NCBI GenBank assembly: GCA_003254925.1
Contig: QANZ01016870.1
Location: 1 to 64,000, forward strand
Direction: 5' to 3'
DNA length: 64,000 bases
Origin: Chamaecrista fasciculata
Taxonomy: Eukaryota; Streptophyta; Magnoliopsida; Fabales; Fabaceae
The notes under the pieces are model-generated. The model saw only the letters and a program-made list of their open reading frames with translations, was not told the origin of the DNA and made no database searches. The translations under genes were made by a program, and so were the position numbers. Within the stretch, counting starts at the first letter, position 1; each line of letters starts with the position of its first letter. Below are positions 1 to 10,700 of the stretch, one piece after another.

Positions 1-1956
1 ATTATTTCTAAGATTACATCACTTAGCAATTAACCCCCTCCATTCATTACATAGTGGGAGAAAAGAAAATTACAGAAAGTTGCTCAATCCTAAATTGAAA
101 ATGTTCATCCTGCTTGATTTAGTTTTTTTTTTCAATCGTTTTGCAATCTCCTACATATTTTTAGGACTATTATGTACTTTTCTGCATGCTCTCGAGGCTA
201 TTCCGTAATGGTTTAGGATTGTTTTGAAATAAACTCTGAATGTTTGGGACTGTTTTGCTGTGTTCTGGATAGTTTAGGACTGTTTTGCAATGAACTGTGA
301 ATATTTGGATCTGTTTTGATATTTCGAGGACAGTTTAGGACTGTTTTGCAATGAACTGACTGTTTGATTTTTGTGGCTCTGCTGAAAATTAATGCAACAC
401 CATGATTTTTTAGAGTCAAGTATAGTAGTGTGTCATTGCAATTTTGTCATAGTTTTTGTCTAACCTTTGCTGAAATCTGCTGAAAGTTGCTGTCTAATTT
501 GCTGAAATTTAAAGTTTCCTTTGTTAATGGCTTTGCTGAAATCCTATTTGCTTTGTTGATGCCTTTGCTGAAATTAATTTTGTCTAATTCAGTGCTTCTC
601 TCTTCCTAAATTTAAAGTTTCCTTTTGTTAATGCCTTTCCTGAAATTCTATTTCCTTTGTCAATGCCAATGCCTTTGCTCAAATTCTATTTCCTTTGTTA
701 ATGTTTCTCTCTTCCTAAATTTGAAGTTTCCTTTCTTAATGCCTTTGCTGAATTTTCGACACACTCATTAACAAAGGAAAACCCCGTGAAATTTTGAGAG
801 AATTAACCCTCATTCCATGACACACTCACACCCACACAATAGTGTGTCATCCATTGTTCTAATTTCGTTCCTCTGCTGAAACATTTGAAAACTTGCTGTT
901 AGAAATTTATTGAAACTGACTATTTGAAACTTGCTATTGAAAAACTTGCTTTTAGAAATTTACTGAAACTTGCTCAAACAAATATTTTGCTACATTGCAA
1001 TAATATATGTAACATTTCCTTAAACTTCATGTTAAATTTGCTGATTTCTTGGCTGAAATTTACTGTTTAATATTGCAAATGCCTTTGTTAAATTTGCTGA
1101 CTGTTTGATTTATGTGCCTCTGCTGAAAATTCCTGCAACTCCAACAATTTTAGTTTGCTTTTCAACAGAAAATGACTGTTTCTTTTTTTGAAACTCTGTT
1201 GTTGACTCATTCATTTCCATATAAATATATTGATCATTCATTTGCATCTAAATATTATGAATATACTACTCATCTAAATATACTGCTCATTCATTTGGGT
1301 TATTAATATACTGCTCATTCATCAGCAACTCTGTTGATGAATCATTTATTTGCATCTAAATATTTTCAACTCAATAGAATCTCATATACTACTCATTTAA
1401 ATATTTCACTTATAGGATGCTGGATCAATTTGTATTGAGAGCAACCTAAAAATCTCTTCCACTGGAGCTGAGATAACACCCTCAAAACTTAAAGGGGTTT
1501 TGGAAGACCTTAATGATGAAACCGTAGAGGACATGATCACTCCACAGCTGTCCATTTGCAGGCCTAAAAAACACATCAAAATTGAGAAAATGGACTAAAA
1601 AACACAACTCCAGTTTCCTTATTGCCATTTCCAAATACTTGCCTAAGTATAATATTTTGGTAGAAGCAAATGCAGTCTTTTTGGATCTGTAATATATGCA
1701 AAACTGTTATAATTATCCTCTTTTACTTTCTAAAGATAGGTACCAAACCTGACTTACTTCAGTATCATGTTTTTGGATATGTAATCCTACTAATTTTAAT
1801 ATTTGTGAACAATAGGCACCACCAGACTTACTTCCTCAACATAGGTACCAAAATTGCTATATGTGAACAATAGTTTAATATCTATCTTATCAACATATGT
1901 GTGCAGATATGTACTAAAATGAGAAAACCCGTGCGAACGCACGGGTCTCATACTAG
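1..1956 (+). mobile_element. Helitron, 3' portion (5' end outside the window)
   Basis: The right end has the canonical Helitron 3' structure: an 8-bp stem (ACCCGTGC / GCACGGGT, 1927-1946) a few bases before CTAG, followed by a T (CTAG at 1953-1956, T at 1957). The interior from 1 to about 1400 is AT-rich and contains many diverged copies of a TTTGCTGAAATT-like phrase. A short open segment near the end (1416-1598) could be the last exon of an element-borne gene. The 5' TC end is not in the window, so the element length is unknown. Classification rests on the terminus alone. Confidence 0.6.
1416..1598 (+). pseudogene. Possible terminal coding exon inside the Helitron, unrecognised
   Basis: After a plausible acceptor (TATAG at 1411-1415) there is an uninterrupted 61-codon reading frame (60 residues and TAA). 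It is less AT-rich than its surroundings and has normal-looking codon usage. The peptide ends in a basic stretch (RPKKHIKIEKMD). Plant Helitrons often carry replication-protein-A-like genes, and a C-terminal tail of such a protein is one possibility, but no diagnostic motif is visible. No upstream exon could be identified. It may be a real last exon, a relic or chance. Confidence 0.3.
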
Positions 1957-1957
1957 T
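1927..1957 (+). other. Helitron 3' terminal hairpin and CTAG-T end
   Basis: The stem ACCCGTGC/GCACGGGT has a GAAC loop. It is followed by six bases (CTCATA), then CTAG and the host T. This is the structure recognised as the Helitron 3' terminator. Confidence 0.65.
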
Positions 1958-1969
1958 TTAAAATAAATG

Positions 1970-2200
1970 AAAGATAATAAGCTAATTGTCCAAATTTAAA
2001 ACTCACCCTATACATAGGGCTGAACAACCCAACCCACCAACCTCTAAGCTCGCAAAAATTAACCCAACTCACGGGTGGTTCGAATTTGCAGGTTAGTTTA
2101 GATTTAAAATTTTCAACCCGCACACTTGCTTGCGGGTTGATAGTTTTTCGACCCAACCCAACCCAAATAACCCGCACATCAATTTTTATTTAATTATTTA
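1970..2200. repeat. Interspersed repeat rich in CCCAACC/GGGTTG
   Basis: A block of direct and inverted CCCAACC / GGGTTG motifs stands out from the AT-rich flanks. It contains internal complementary segments (AACCCGC / GCGGGTT). It resembles a dispersed non-coding plant repeat. The class is not determined, and no intact coding sequence is visible. Confidence 0.4.
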
Positions 2201-2418
2201 TTTATATATGCATGTATTTATTATATATTTTTATATTTTTTTTATGTATTTATATTGTTAGTTCTTTATAAATAAGCTAAGATAGTTTTATTTTTAAAAT
2301 TTACATGATTACATACATACATTACATTTATATATTTTATTTAGTGTATTTTAATTGATTTATATTTTTATATATAAAATTTATATTATTAACAACAATG
2401 CTAATATCCTAATAAAAA

Positions 2419-2515
2419 AAATTAAGCGCTCATAGAGTTTGGAGGCCTGCCCTAACCTTAGTAAGCCCTCGAGGGAAAACTCGCCTAAATCTTTTGTTAC
2501 AAAAAAAATAAGCAT
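2419..2515. repeat. SINE-like family, fragment
   Basis: The segment with GGAGGCCTGCC and AAGCCCTCGAGGG matches, with divergence, the 3' part of the SINE-like copy at 6428-6610 (CTTGAGGCCTGCCTTGG ... GAGCCTCGGGA). Only this part is present. Confidence 0.4.
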
Positions 2516-3689
2516 TTTGAGACATTTTGTAAACTAATTAGAGTCTTTGATATTTACATTTTTTGGTCCAGTATAAAAAACAAGTAAGCTCTCAACATGA
2601 TCTGCAGCAAAATTATGGTCAAATCCACATGTCTAGGTTAGAAACAATGGAAATTAAACAAAATCACATTTTGGAGACCAAAACAAGATTTTAACCTTTA
2701 TTTTATTTAAAACTATCACAATTAATTAGAGAATATTTAATTAAAAGATAATATCATTCAAATCTTTTTTTTTTTTTTAGAATATCAGTCAAATCTTTAT
2801 ACTTTAAAAATGTAAGGTGTTTACAACTTTTTTTTTTTCGTAGAAAGGTGTTTACAACTTTACTTTCTAAAAATGCCCTCATTTCTTAAAGTGCAAATAG
2901 TTTGGCACCCATACATGATGAATTGCATATGCATCTATTCAAAGAGTAACTTCTACCAATTGGATAATCATGTCTTTTCTCTCTATTCAACTATATATAT
3001 ATATAACTTCAGCCAATTAACAATGTTTTCATTTTTTGTTATACTTTTCTTCCACGAGTTACAAAGAAACAAAGAAAGAAGTCTCAATAAGCAGAGTTCA
3101 ACAAAATCGATAGAGAAAACACTGGTAATTTCTAAACTCAACTTATCTTTTCTACTATAAAATTGTAATCTATATTCCTTTACTTTCTTTTCTTTCTTCT
3201 CTTTTCAACATCTATCTTTCATATCTCCTTTTAACTTCTATCACAAAGTTAAAGCGAAGATCAAGAGTACTTATCTGTAATTAATTCTTTTTCAATGGCA
3301 ACAAAATCTTATTTATTTCGCATCGTGAATACTAAATTGTTCTTGGTTAGAGGAATGAAATTTTTTGTAACTGTTGGAACTCTCAGCCTCTCACTTTCAA
3401 AATACAAAAAAATAAAAATAAAAAAAAATCATTCTTCAAGAGTTTGTCTTTTAGTAAGATGGGATCATGGGAGTACTGTATAATGAAGATGACAATCCAA
3501 ATCTAAACAAATTGACCATGTCTCTGGTGCACGAGATTAATGTTACTATTTTGGCAGTGCTTCGATCATGTTTTGAGAGATTTATAATCTTTTTTCTTCA
3601 AATCTTGGACTAATTTTGTAACTACGACTCCAACAAGAAATCCTAGTAATGGAATTTTTTAGAAAAATCTTTAAAAATTCTATTATTCT
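2516..3689. other. Gene-free AT-rich stretch
   Basis: I see only short open frames with low-complexity translations and several T-runs. There is no recognisable exon, RNA gene or clear element end. Confidence 0.5.
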
Positions 3690-3960
3690 TTTGTAGGAAT
3701 GTTAATATTTTTAATTGACTTAAAATTCTACCATTTCTACCCCTATACAAATTACAAAAATCCATCAACTTATTTTTACCAACCACAATCATTACATACC
3801 CTTTTATATAATTTCACACCCTATTTAACATCATTATCACTAAAATCACCCAAACACCAATACATCATCTCATCTCATCCAATTAAAAAATAATCACATC
3901 CCATCCATTTGGATGAGATTAGATTAAAATTAACTGCCTCCCAAACAGACCCTCAATCTT
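3690..3960. repeat. MITE-like element, same family as 15827-18540 (opposite orientation)
   Basis: The stretch around 3780-3805 (AACCACAATCATTACATACCC) is the exact reverse complement of sequence at about 15968-15990. Surrounding blocks (CACCCAAACACC, TTTCACACCCT) also match in reverse. The right edge carries a CCAAACAGACCCTC terminus like other elements of this kind. No coding potential is seen. Confidence 0.5.
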
Positions 3961-3999
3961 CCAATAAGTTTGATGTTTTTGGCCTTATAGTACAAAAAT

Positions 4000-4320
4000 T
4001 GATATTATTGGCCAACAAATAATATAAAAAGTAAATTAACAATTTGGCCCCTAAAAGATTATCAAATTGACAACTTAACTAATCTTGAAAGATTAAATTG
4101 CACAGTTTGACCGTTGAAAGATAAAATAATATACTTATTAATCATTTTTATGGACTAAATAGTACACTGTATTGTTTTTAACTTCTAAAGACTAAAGAAT
4201 ATATCGTTTTAATCTTTTATAGGCTAAATGTGTATTTCAATCTTTCAGGAAATGAGTTGTCAACTCATAAATCTTTTAGGAATCAAAGTATTTGTTTAAT
4301 CAGATATAAAATAAAATAGC
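4000..4320. repeat. Dispersed non-coding repeat (AAAGATTAAATTG family)
   Basis: Phrases such as AAATTAACAATTTGG and TTGAAAGATTAAATTG recur, in both orientations, at about 9160-9260 and 40200-40450. The block is self-complementary at its ends, so an inverted-repeat element is likely. No target duplication could be fixed. Confidence 0.35.
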
Positions 4321-4528
4321 TAATAATTAATTTCATTTAAGATGTCATGACCTTAGAATTATGATTAACTCTCTTTGCCAATATAAGAGGTTTATTTAAA
4401 AATTGGACCAAAAATGCTGGGTATGGTCTTTAGAGGTCTACATTATGACCTCAACTTGCAAAAGTACAAATATGATTATATAAATATTATGAAAAAAAAT
4501 AATTAATAGTAACAGAAACTTGATTCAC

Positions 4529-4662
4529 TTATAATTAAAGTCAACATGTTGTTATTATGGAANTCTTGGCTCTCGCAGCCCTCTCCGGTGAACTAGGTAA
4601 GTGCTAGCCATTTTCCAGTTTATCAACTTATAATTAAAGTCAACATGTTTTTATTCTGGAAA
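4529..4662. other. Single-N assembly join flanked by a direct duplication
   Basis: A segment beginning CTTATAATTAAAGTCAACATG occurs just before the N at 4563 and again about 95 bases later. The N and the duplicated flank suggest an unresolved contig join rather than a single ambiguous base. Confidence 0.5.
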
Positions 4663-4985
4663 TTAGGGAAAAATTAAAAAATAGTTTATCTATGAACTAT
4701 TCAAGATTTCATAAAAATCAATAAATGAAGCAAAAATACATTGTATGGAATTGGATAAGATTTTTCGTAATATGAAATACTTTTCCTTTAAAATTTAATT
4801 TTATATATTATTTTACTCTTTTAAATTTACTTTTGAAGCTTAAAATAGTTTACCAGCAAAATAAAATTATTCCTCAACTAAAGAAAATACAAAACTAAAA
4901 TTATAACACTTTAGGCGTGGGTGGATGGAAGAGAGAATAGAATAAGAAAGAAGGAAATGGAAAGAGTGAGTGAGACATGCAGAGA

Positions 4986-5072
4986 GGATGATGATGATGA
5001 TGATGATGCAAATGACATTAGAGACTCTACAGGCTACACTCCAAGATCAGATTAGAGTCCAGTACTATTACA

Positions 5073-5130
<58 letters not shown>
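4986..5130. repeat. Microsatellites: (ATG)n and (CT)n
   Basis: A short GATGAT run lies at about 4986-5008. A nearly pure CT run lies at about 5073-5130, broken once by TTTC. Between them is ordinary unique sequence with no recognised coding content. Confidence 0.9.
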
Positions 5131-5134
<4 letters not shown>

Positions 5135-5372
5135 ATGTATATTTATATACGTTTAATTGTTTTAGTTACAACTTATTACAACTCTATAATCATGTCATTT
5201 TTAATTTTATGATAACAAATTATAATTAATACTGACTGACCTGATCATGGGCCTCAAAGCCCATCCGNTTTTTGTGAATTATCAAAATAAAATAATACAT
5301 AAAGGATATGCATAAAAGATTTGTATTTTTTTAAAGATATGAAACATAGAGGAGTTCCTTGATTTTTCAACA

Positions 5373-5546
5373 GGGTCAATATGTAATTTCTGCAAAATTT
5401 GTTATAGTTAAAATTACAAAATAGCTCCCAAGGGTACCAAAGTGTTAATGAAGAATACCACAAGGTACCAAAGTGTCACTTTTTAAACCACAAGGTACCA
5501 AAGTGAAATATGACCAAACCACAGGATACCAAAGTGTAATTTACCC
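5373..5546. mobile_element. GGTACC-rich foldback MITE, right half only
   Basis: This matches the right half of the complete copy at 10002-10308. It shows repeated GGTACCAAAGTG units and ends in GTAATTTACCC. The left half is missing; a single N lies about 100 bp upstream (5267). It is diverged from the other copies. Confidence 0.65.
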
Positions 5547-5599
5547 ATATCTTAAATAGACAACTAGTGTGCGGATTTCCTTTTTTTTTTAGGTGGAAA

Positions 5600-5790
5600 A
5601 AATTTTAGGTGAGTTGGGCCACAGGGGCTCACCAAGGCCAGGGCAGGCCTCCAGGCTCTATGAACGCTAAAAGAAGTATTTATATATCGCCTACCAACAA
5701 AGTCCTCACATCGGCAGTGGGAATTGAACTCATGATCTTGCGGGTTATAAGTTTAACATGGGTTGTGATTTGCAAGATGATGGTCTAGTA
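5600..5790 (-). repeat. SINE-like element, reverse orientation
   Basis: It matches 6428-6610 in reverse complement: GGCAGGCCTCCAGG, CTCACATCGGCAGT and a B-box-like GTTCAATTCC on the minus strand at 5720-5729. This is consistent with a tRNA-derived SINE. The poly-tail and target duplication are not clear. Confidence 0.45.
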
Positions 5791-6427
5791 TGGGTTTGAT
5801 GGCGAGCAGAGGATCATTAGAGTTACTTAGGTGTTTTTCGTCGTTTGTGTTTGTAATGCTCTCTTTCCGCCATTTTCATCCAAGTTAAGAGGGATATATC
5901 ACATCTCAAGGGAAATACATACACCCCTTAAACTTAAAATGTTCCTGCTATACTTGTTCCTCAATTTTTTGATACCTCACAATTCATTATCTTTTTTTTT
6001 TATAGAAAAAAGTAATAGTACTTATTATTACACTTTACTAATGAAGGTTTCAGATTTGGATTTTGAATCAGTTGGATGAGTTTCAAAAAAGAAAAAAAAG
6101 AATCAGTTGGAGTTAAGGTTTTCAATAGAGAATTATTAACATTGCATGTCCAATATTGAGAATTTCAATTTTCCTTTTTTTTGGTGCTCTCTACCACTTA
6201 ATTATGTTAGTTTAATTTGATAGTAACAGAGTTTTATTCTTTTGCTTCTTTTTTCTTTTCATTTTTAAGTTAAAATTAGTAACAATGTTGTCAACCGAGT
6301 TGTTAGAGAAAATAGTGTTGTGCAATTGATAAATTAGTTAAATTTTGTAATGTCCCTTTTTAATAATCATAATATTCTAACGTCAAATCACCACTAACAC
6401 TAATAAGTAATAACATCAATTATGCCA

Positions 6428-6610
6428 ACAAAGGTTGACCCAGTTGATAAGGAGTCGACTTATTATTCATAAGGTCGTGAGTTTGATTCCTACTGCCGAT
6501 GTGAGGATCCTGTTGTTAGTAAGTACTTCTGTAAGCTCTTATAGAACCTTGAGGCCTGCCTTGGCTTTGGTGAGCCTCGGGACGCAACTAACCTAAACTT
6601 TCATATATCA
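6428..6610 (+). repeat. SINE-like element with Pol III B-box-like motif
   Basis: It starts near GGTTGACCCAGTTGATAAGG and contains GTTTGATTCC at 6481-6490, close to the tRNA B-box consensus GGTTCGANTCC. The body (CTGCCGATGTGAGG ... CCTTGAGGCCTGCCTTGG) is shared with copies at 5600-5790 and 2419-2515, and with a decayed one near 46000-46100. A tRNA-derived SINE is the best explanation. No cloverleaf for a functional tRNA is evident. Confidence 0.5.
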
Positions 6611-7033
6611 ATATACAAGTAAATTATAAAAATGAAATAAATTTCTCAAATTAGGATCTATTTGTTCACCCTAATAATTAAAACTTAAATTAGTATAACT
6701 TCTTTTCACAAACAACAACATTATTATAATTAAAACTAGTGAAATTTGCGTAAAAAGATATTTAAAACATCACTATACAACTGATCAATATATAAAATGA
6801 CTAAATTACAATAAGTAATTAATGTTTAAAAACTAAATTTAACATTTAAAAAATTAAAAAACTAAAATGACAGTTTACCGACATAATCTAGATATATAAT
6901 AAACTGATATTTTTTATTCTTTTGATATATTTCCACATGCTACATTCTTCATTTCGTCCTTCATAGTTGTGACTTGTGACACACCAACCTAACTTGAGTC
7001 CAAACCCCCAACAAATCTCATTGATCATAGCCT
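6611..7033. other. 3' flank of the oligopeptide transporter, no gene seen
   Basis: AT-rich sequence downstream of the minus-strand transporter gene. It probably includes its 3' UTR. Nothing else is recognised. Confidence 0.5.
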
Positions 7034-7720
7034 TCAAAACGTAGGACACCCCTTGGCCTTCACACCTGGAGCCGTAGGACAATTGGCCAAGGTACAATGG
7101 TCACTAGCCTCAAGCCCCCACCAATCAGGCCCTATAATGTCATAAGATTGTAGGGTAAAAAACAAAAGTATGGCCATAAAAGCAACCCCAGCATCTAAAG
7201 CAGCAGAGAGAATATAAGTATGCCTAGCCCACCACCCTTTGAATTTCCTATACACATAGAAATTAAAGAAAAGCCCAACAGCACCCCAAGTGATATAGTT
7301 GACAGATCTTGCAGGAAGAAGCCCAGAGGCACCACTAAATAATATGGGCATATTGATGAGAGGGATCCATTTTTGGTTGGGGAATTTGCGAGAGAGAAAC
7401 CATACAGGGACAGGGGCTAATAGTCCTATCAGGAAGAACCAATTCATTCCTGGGTAGTTTCCTTCACTTGTGAACATTCTCTTTGGCCCTATGACTCCCC
7501 ATATGATGGAGGCGTTGTAGAAAACGTCGTCGCCCGGGCATGTCCACGGGCTTCCCTCCGGTAAGAGGGCCGGGTCGCAAATGTTGTCGACGGACCCCAG
7601 AAGCCACCATGCTGTGGCGAAGTACACAATGGATGCCACTATTGTGCCAACCAACTGCAAATAATGGATCATCATTTTTAATAATGTTACTTATCCTATA
7701 TATGCATGTTTTGTTAAATA

Positions 7721-7751
<31 letters not shown>

Positions 7752-10700
7752 GGTAGTATATATAATATACCTGTACAATGAACATAGATTTTGGTGGGAT
7801 TTTCATGTAATGTCCCAATTTGAAGTCAGCAACAAACGCTAGTGCTTGTGCCATGCTAATGTAGCCATAGGTCTTGAAGGCCACATTAGCAAGTGGCTTT
7901 CCCGGGTAGATGAACCCAATAATCAGCTCAGTGATCACATTGAGACCTGTTTGCTACACACATTAATTAATCATCAAGTGAGATCATTGAAGTCACATGC
8001 ATGATGTTTTAACAAAATTAAGAATCAAAGGAGATAAGATCCTCTAGAGTACTTTAGAACGCAATTCTTATGAAATATAGCTTATACACACAAGAAAAGT
8101 ATATATACCATGTTTGTTGTGGCTTGAATGACCCCAATAGGCAAAGTGAAGACAAATGCAATGGCAAAAGAGAACAAAACTCCCCACCAAGGCAATTGAA
8201 GTTGCCTTCCAAAGCCTTCACAAGCAAATAAGGAAAGAGCACCCATAAGGACCAAAATGGAAACAAACCACCACTGAGGGACTTGTTCGTAATTCTTCTT
8301 CATGATTCTTGTGTGAACATCTGCTGATTCCCCTTTTATCTCAACTGTCTTCTTCCACATCTGATATATTGTTCTTTTCAAATAATTGGAAAAAAAATAA
8401 AAGTTAAAGATGAGTAAGAATTAATGTCAACTATATATATATATATATGCCCAAAAATTAAATTGTAATTTGAAGATAAATTTAAGTAGTAATTAAACAA
8501 GAAATTAAGTAACATACTTGCCATAGAAATTTAAGTAGTAATTAAACAAGAAATTAAGTAACATACTTGCCATAGAAGAGCCAGACATGTGAGAGTGTAG
8601 CAGTGAGCGTAGCAAAGCTGAGACCATAGTTAAAGGCAAAGACAACGCTCATATACAACTTGCTATAACTATCATAACTCTGCAAATCAATGTCGAATGT
8701 ATCTTGATTCAAAATCCTAGTCACATTGTATCTGGCACCAGTGCTATCAAACGTGTGTGAGCTAAGAATAGGAAACTTCTTAGCCTCATATGCATTGGAC
8801 CAATACGCAATGGGGACCCCAATGTATAGGAAAATACAAAAGCCCGCCAAAATGTTGATGATGACAAAGTCCGGGTAGGCGAGCGGGCTTCCCAGAAAGC
8901 CCGCCACGGTGTTCCAGTCAAGCCCAAAGGAGCCCAGGCCGAGCCCGGAAAGGCCCGACCCGAGTTGTTGGGCCGTGATGGAGTTCTTCCAGATGAGGCA
9001 AACCACGGAGATGGCGGATAAAGAAGGGAAGAAATAGCCCGGAATGATGTAATAGGAGAAGCTTAGTGCAAAGACTAGGAAGAAGAATTGAAGCCTTGTG
9101 TGTCCTCCTTTGGGCCTCTTGTCTTTCTCATGGAAGGCCCTGTATCAAGATGAGCTAATTAGTATATCGTTTTAATTTGTTAGGGATTAAATTGTATATT
9201 TTAATCTTTCAGGGATTGAGTTGTCAGTTCAGTAATCTTTCAGGAATTAAATTATTAGTTTACTCAATATCTTTCTATTTCTACCAACTAATAAGAGAGA
9301 AATGATTTAGATTAAGTATCTATCTCATAGATAATGTCAACGAAATCACAATTGGGATTAACCAGGAACAATTGAAAAAAATATAAGGATCAAAACATAA
9401 TAAAAAAATTGTTTGAAGACTAAAATCAAAATTACCCTACAATTCATAAATCAAAATGAAATTTTGACCAAAAATATAAATGGCTAGAAAGGTCCCCACA
9501 GCCTCCTCATTATTCCATATATATGAGAAAGGGATTGGTCCTAGAGATTAGAGTATGTAATTTTTAAATATTTCATTTTTTTGTTGTCTATTTTCTTCTT
9601 CTCTTTATCACTATATATATTTATACAAAAATAAAATAAAAAAGAGACAGACATGAAAAAAATAAAATTTTTGTAACTATAAATCTATATAACATATTAA
9701 CAAGTCCCGTGACCTCCATAAAATAGACATGTGATGTGAGATTTTGCTGACCTACCTATTGAAACTTACACCAATAATAGTACAAATATTTATATAGACT
9801 TCATGCTACTCCTTTCTAAAGTATAAAGTGTGAAAAAGCAATGCTTCATTTATTGACCCTGAATTTCTTTTTTTTTTTGTACAATCACGTTATGATTGAT
9901 ATTCATATTACTAGTGGACTTTATATATCTTTTTAAAAAAATAACATTATAACATGATTCAAAAAGATAATATACAATTAAAGACTTACAATATAAAAAT
10001 TAGGGTAAATTACACTTTGGTACCCTGTGGTTTGACCCTATTTCACTTTGGTACCCTGTGGTTTGAAACTTGACACTTTGGTACCCTGTGGTATTCTCCA
10101 TTAACACTTTGGTACCCTTTGGAGCTATTTTGTAATTTTAACCATAATAAATTTTACAAAAATTACATATTGACCCCAAAAAAAGTGAAATAGGGTACCA
10201 AAGTATTAATGGAGAATACCACAGGGTACCAAAGTGTCAAGTTTCAAACCACATGGTACCAAAGTGAAATAGGGTCAAACCACAGGGTACCAAAGTGTAA
10301 TTTACCCTAAAAATTAATATAGTATAAAATTTTAGAATGGGTCAAAACTTTAAAACATACGAGGTTCTCACCCACTTGGTTATTTGTTTATTTAGTAGGT
10401 CTCTGTTTAGTTCCTTTTATTTTATTGTTTTAGCTCACGTTCTTTAGTATTGTTTTGGGTATTCTATAACGTAGAGTGAACTGGTGATGAGTGGACCTAA
10501 CTTAATATTTGATCTTTAGTATTGTTTACATTAGATAAAAAATTAATTAGCCTTTATAATTCTTTACTAACTTCTTAATTAATTAAGGAAAATTACAGCT
10601 ATTTTCCATTTTTTAAAATTTCTTCCCCAAAAAGCATACATTAAAGAATTACCTGAATAAAGAAACTTGCACCAGATTTGAAGGCCACCACATGTAAGGT

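Noticed and set aside
4970..5212. Small protein with Met-rich and Ser-Leu repeats
   Set aside because: It is a translation of the (ATG)n and (CT)n microsatellites.
6481..6490. Possible tRNA gene (B-box-like motif)
   Set aside because: No acceptor stem or anticodon arm can be drawn; the motif belongs to a repeated SINE-like element.
8109..8360. OPT exon 5 starting at ATG TGG after ATATCAG
   Set aside because: It would leave exon 4 without a phase-compatible canonical donor and would delete the conserved TIYQ. The AAAAG acceptor at 8374 joins [10 protein letters not shown] in frame.
10030..10300. Regularly spaced GGTACC repeats resembling a CRISPR array
   Set aside because: The units are in inverted order, spacers are not unique, and the block is a TIR element with a TSD in a plant intron.
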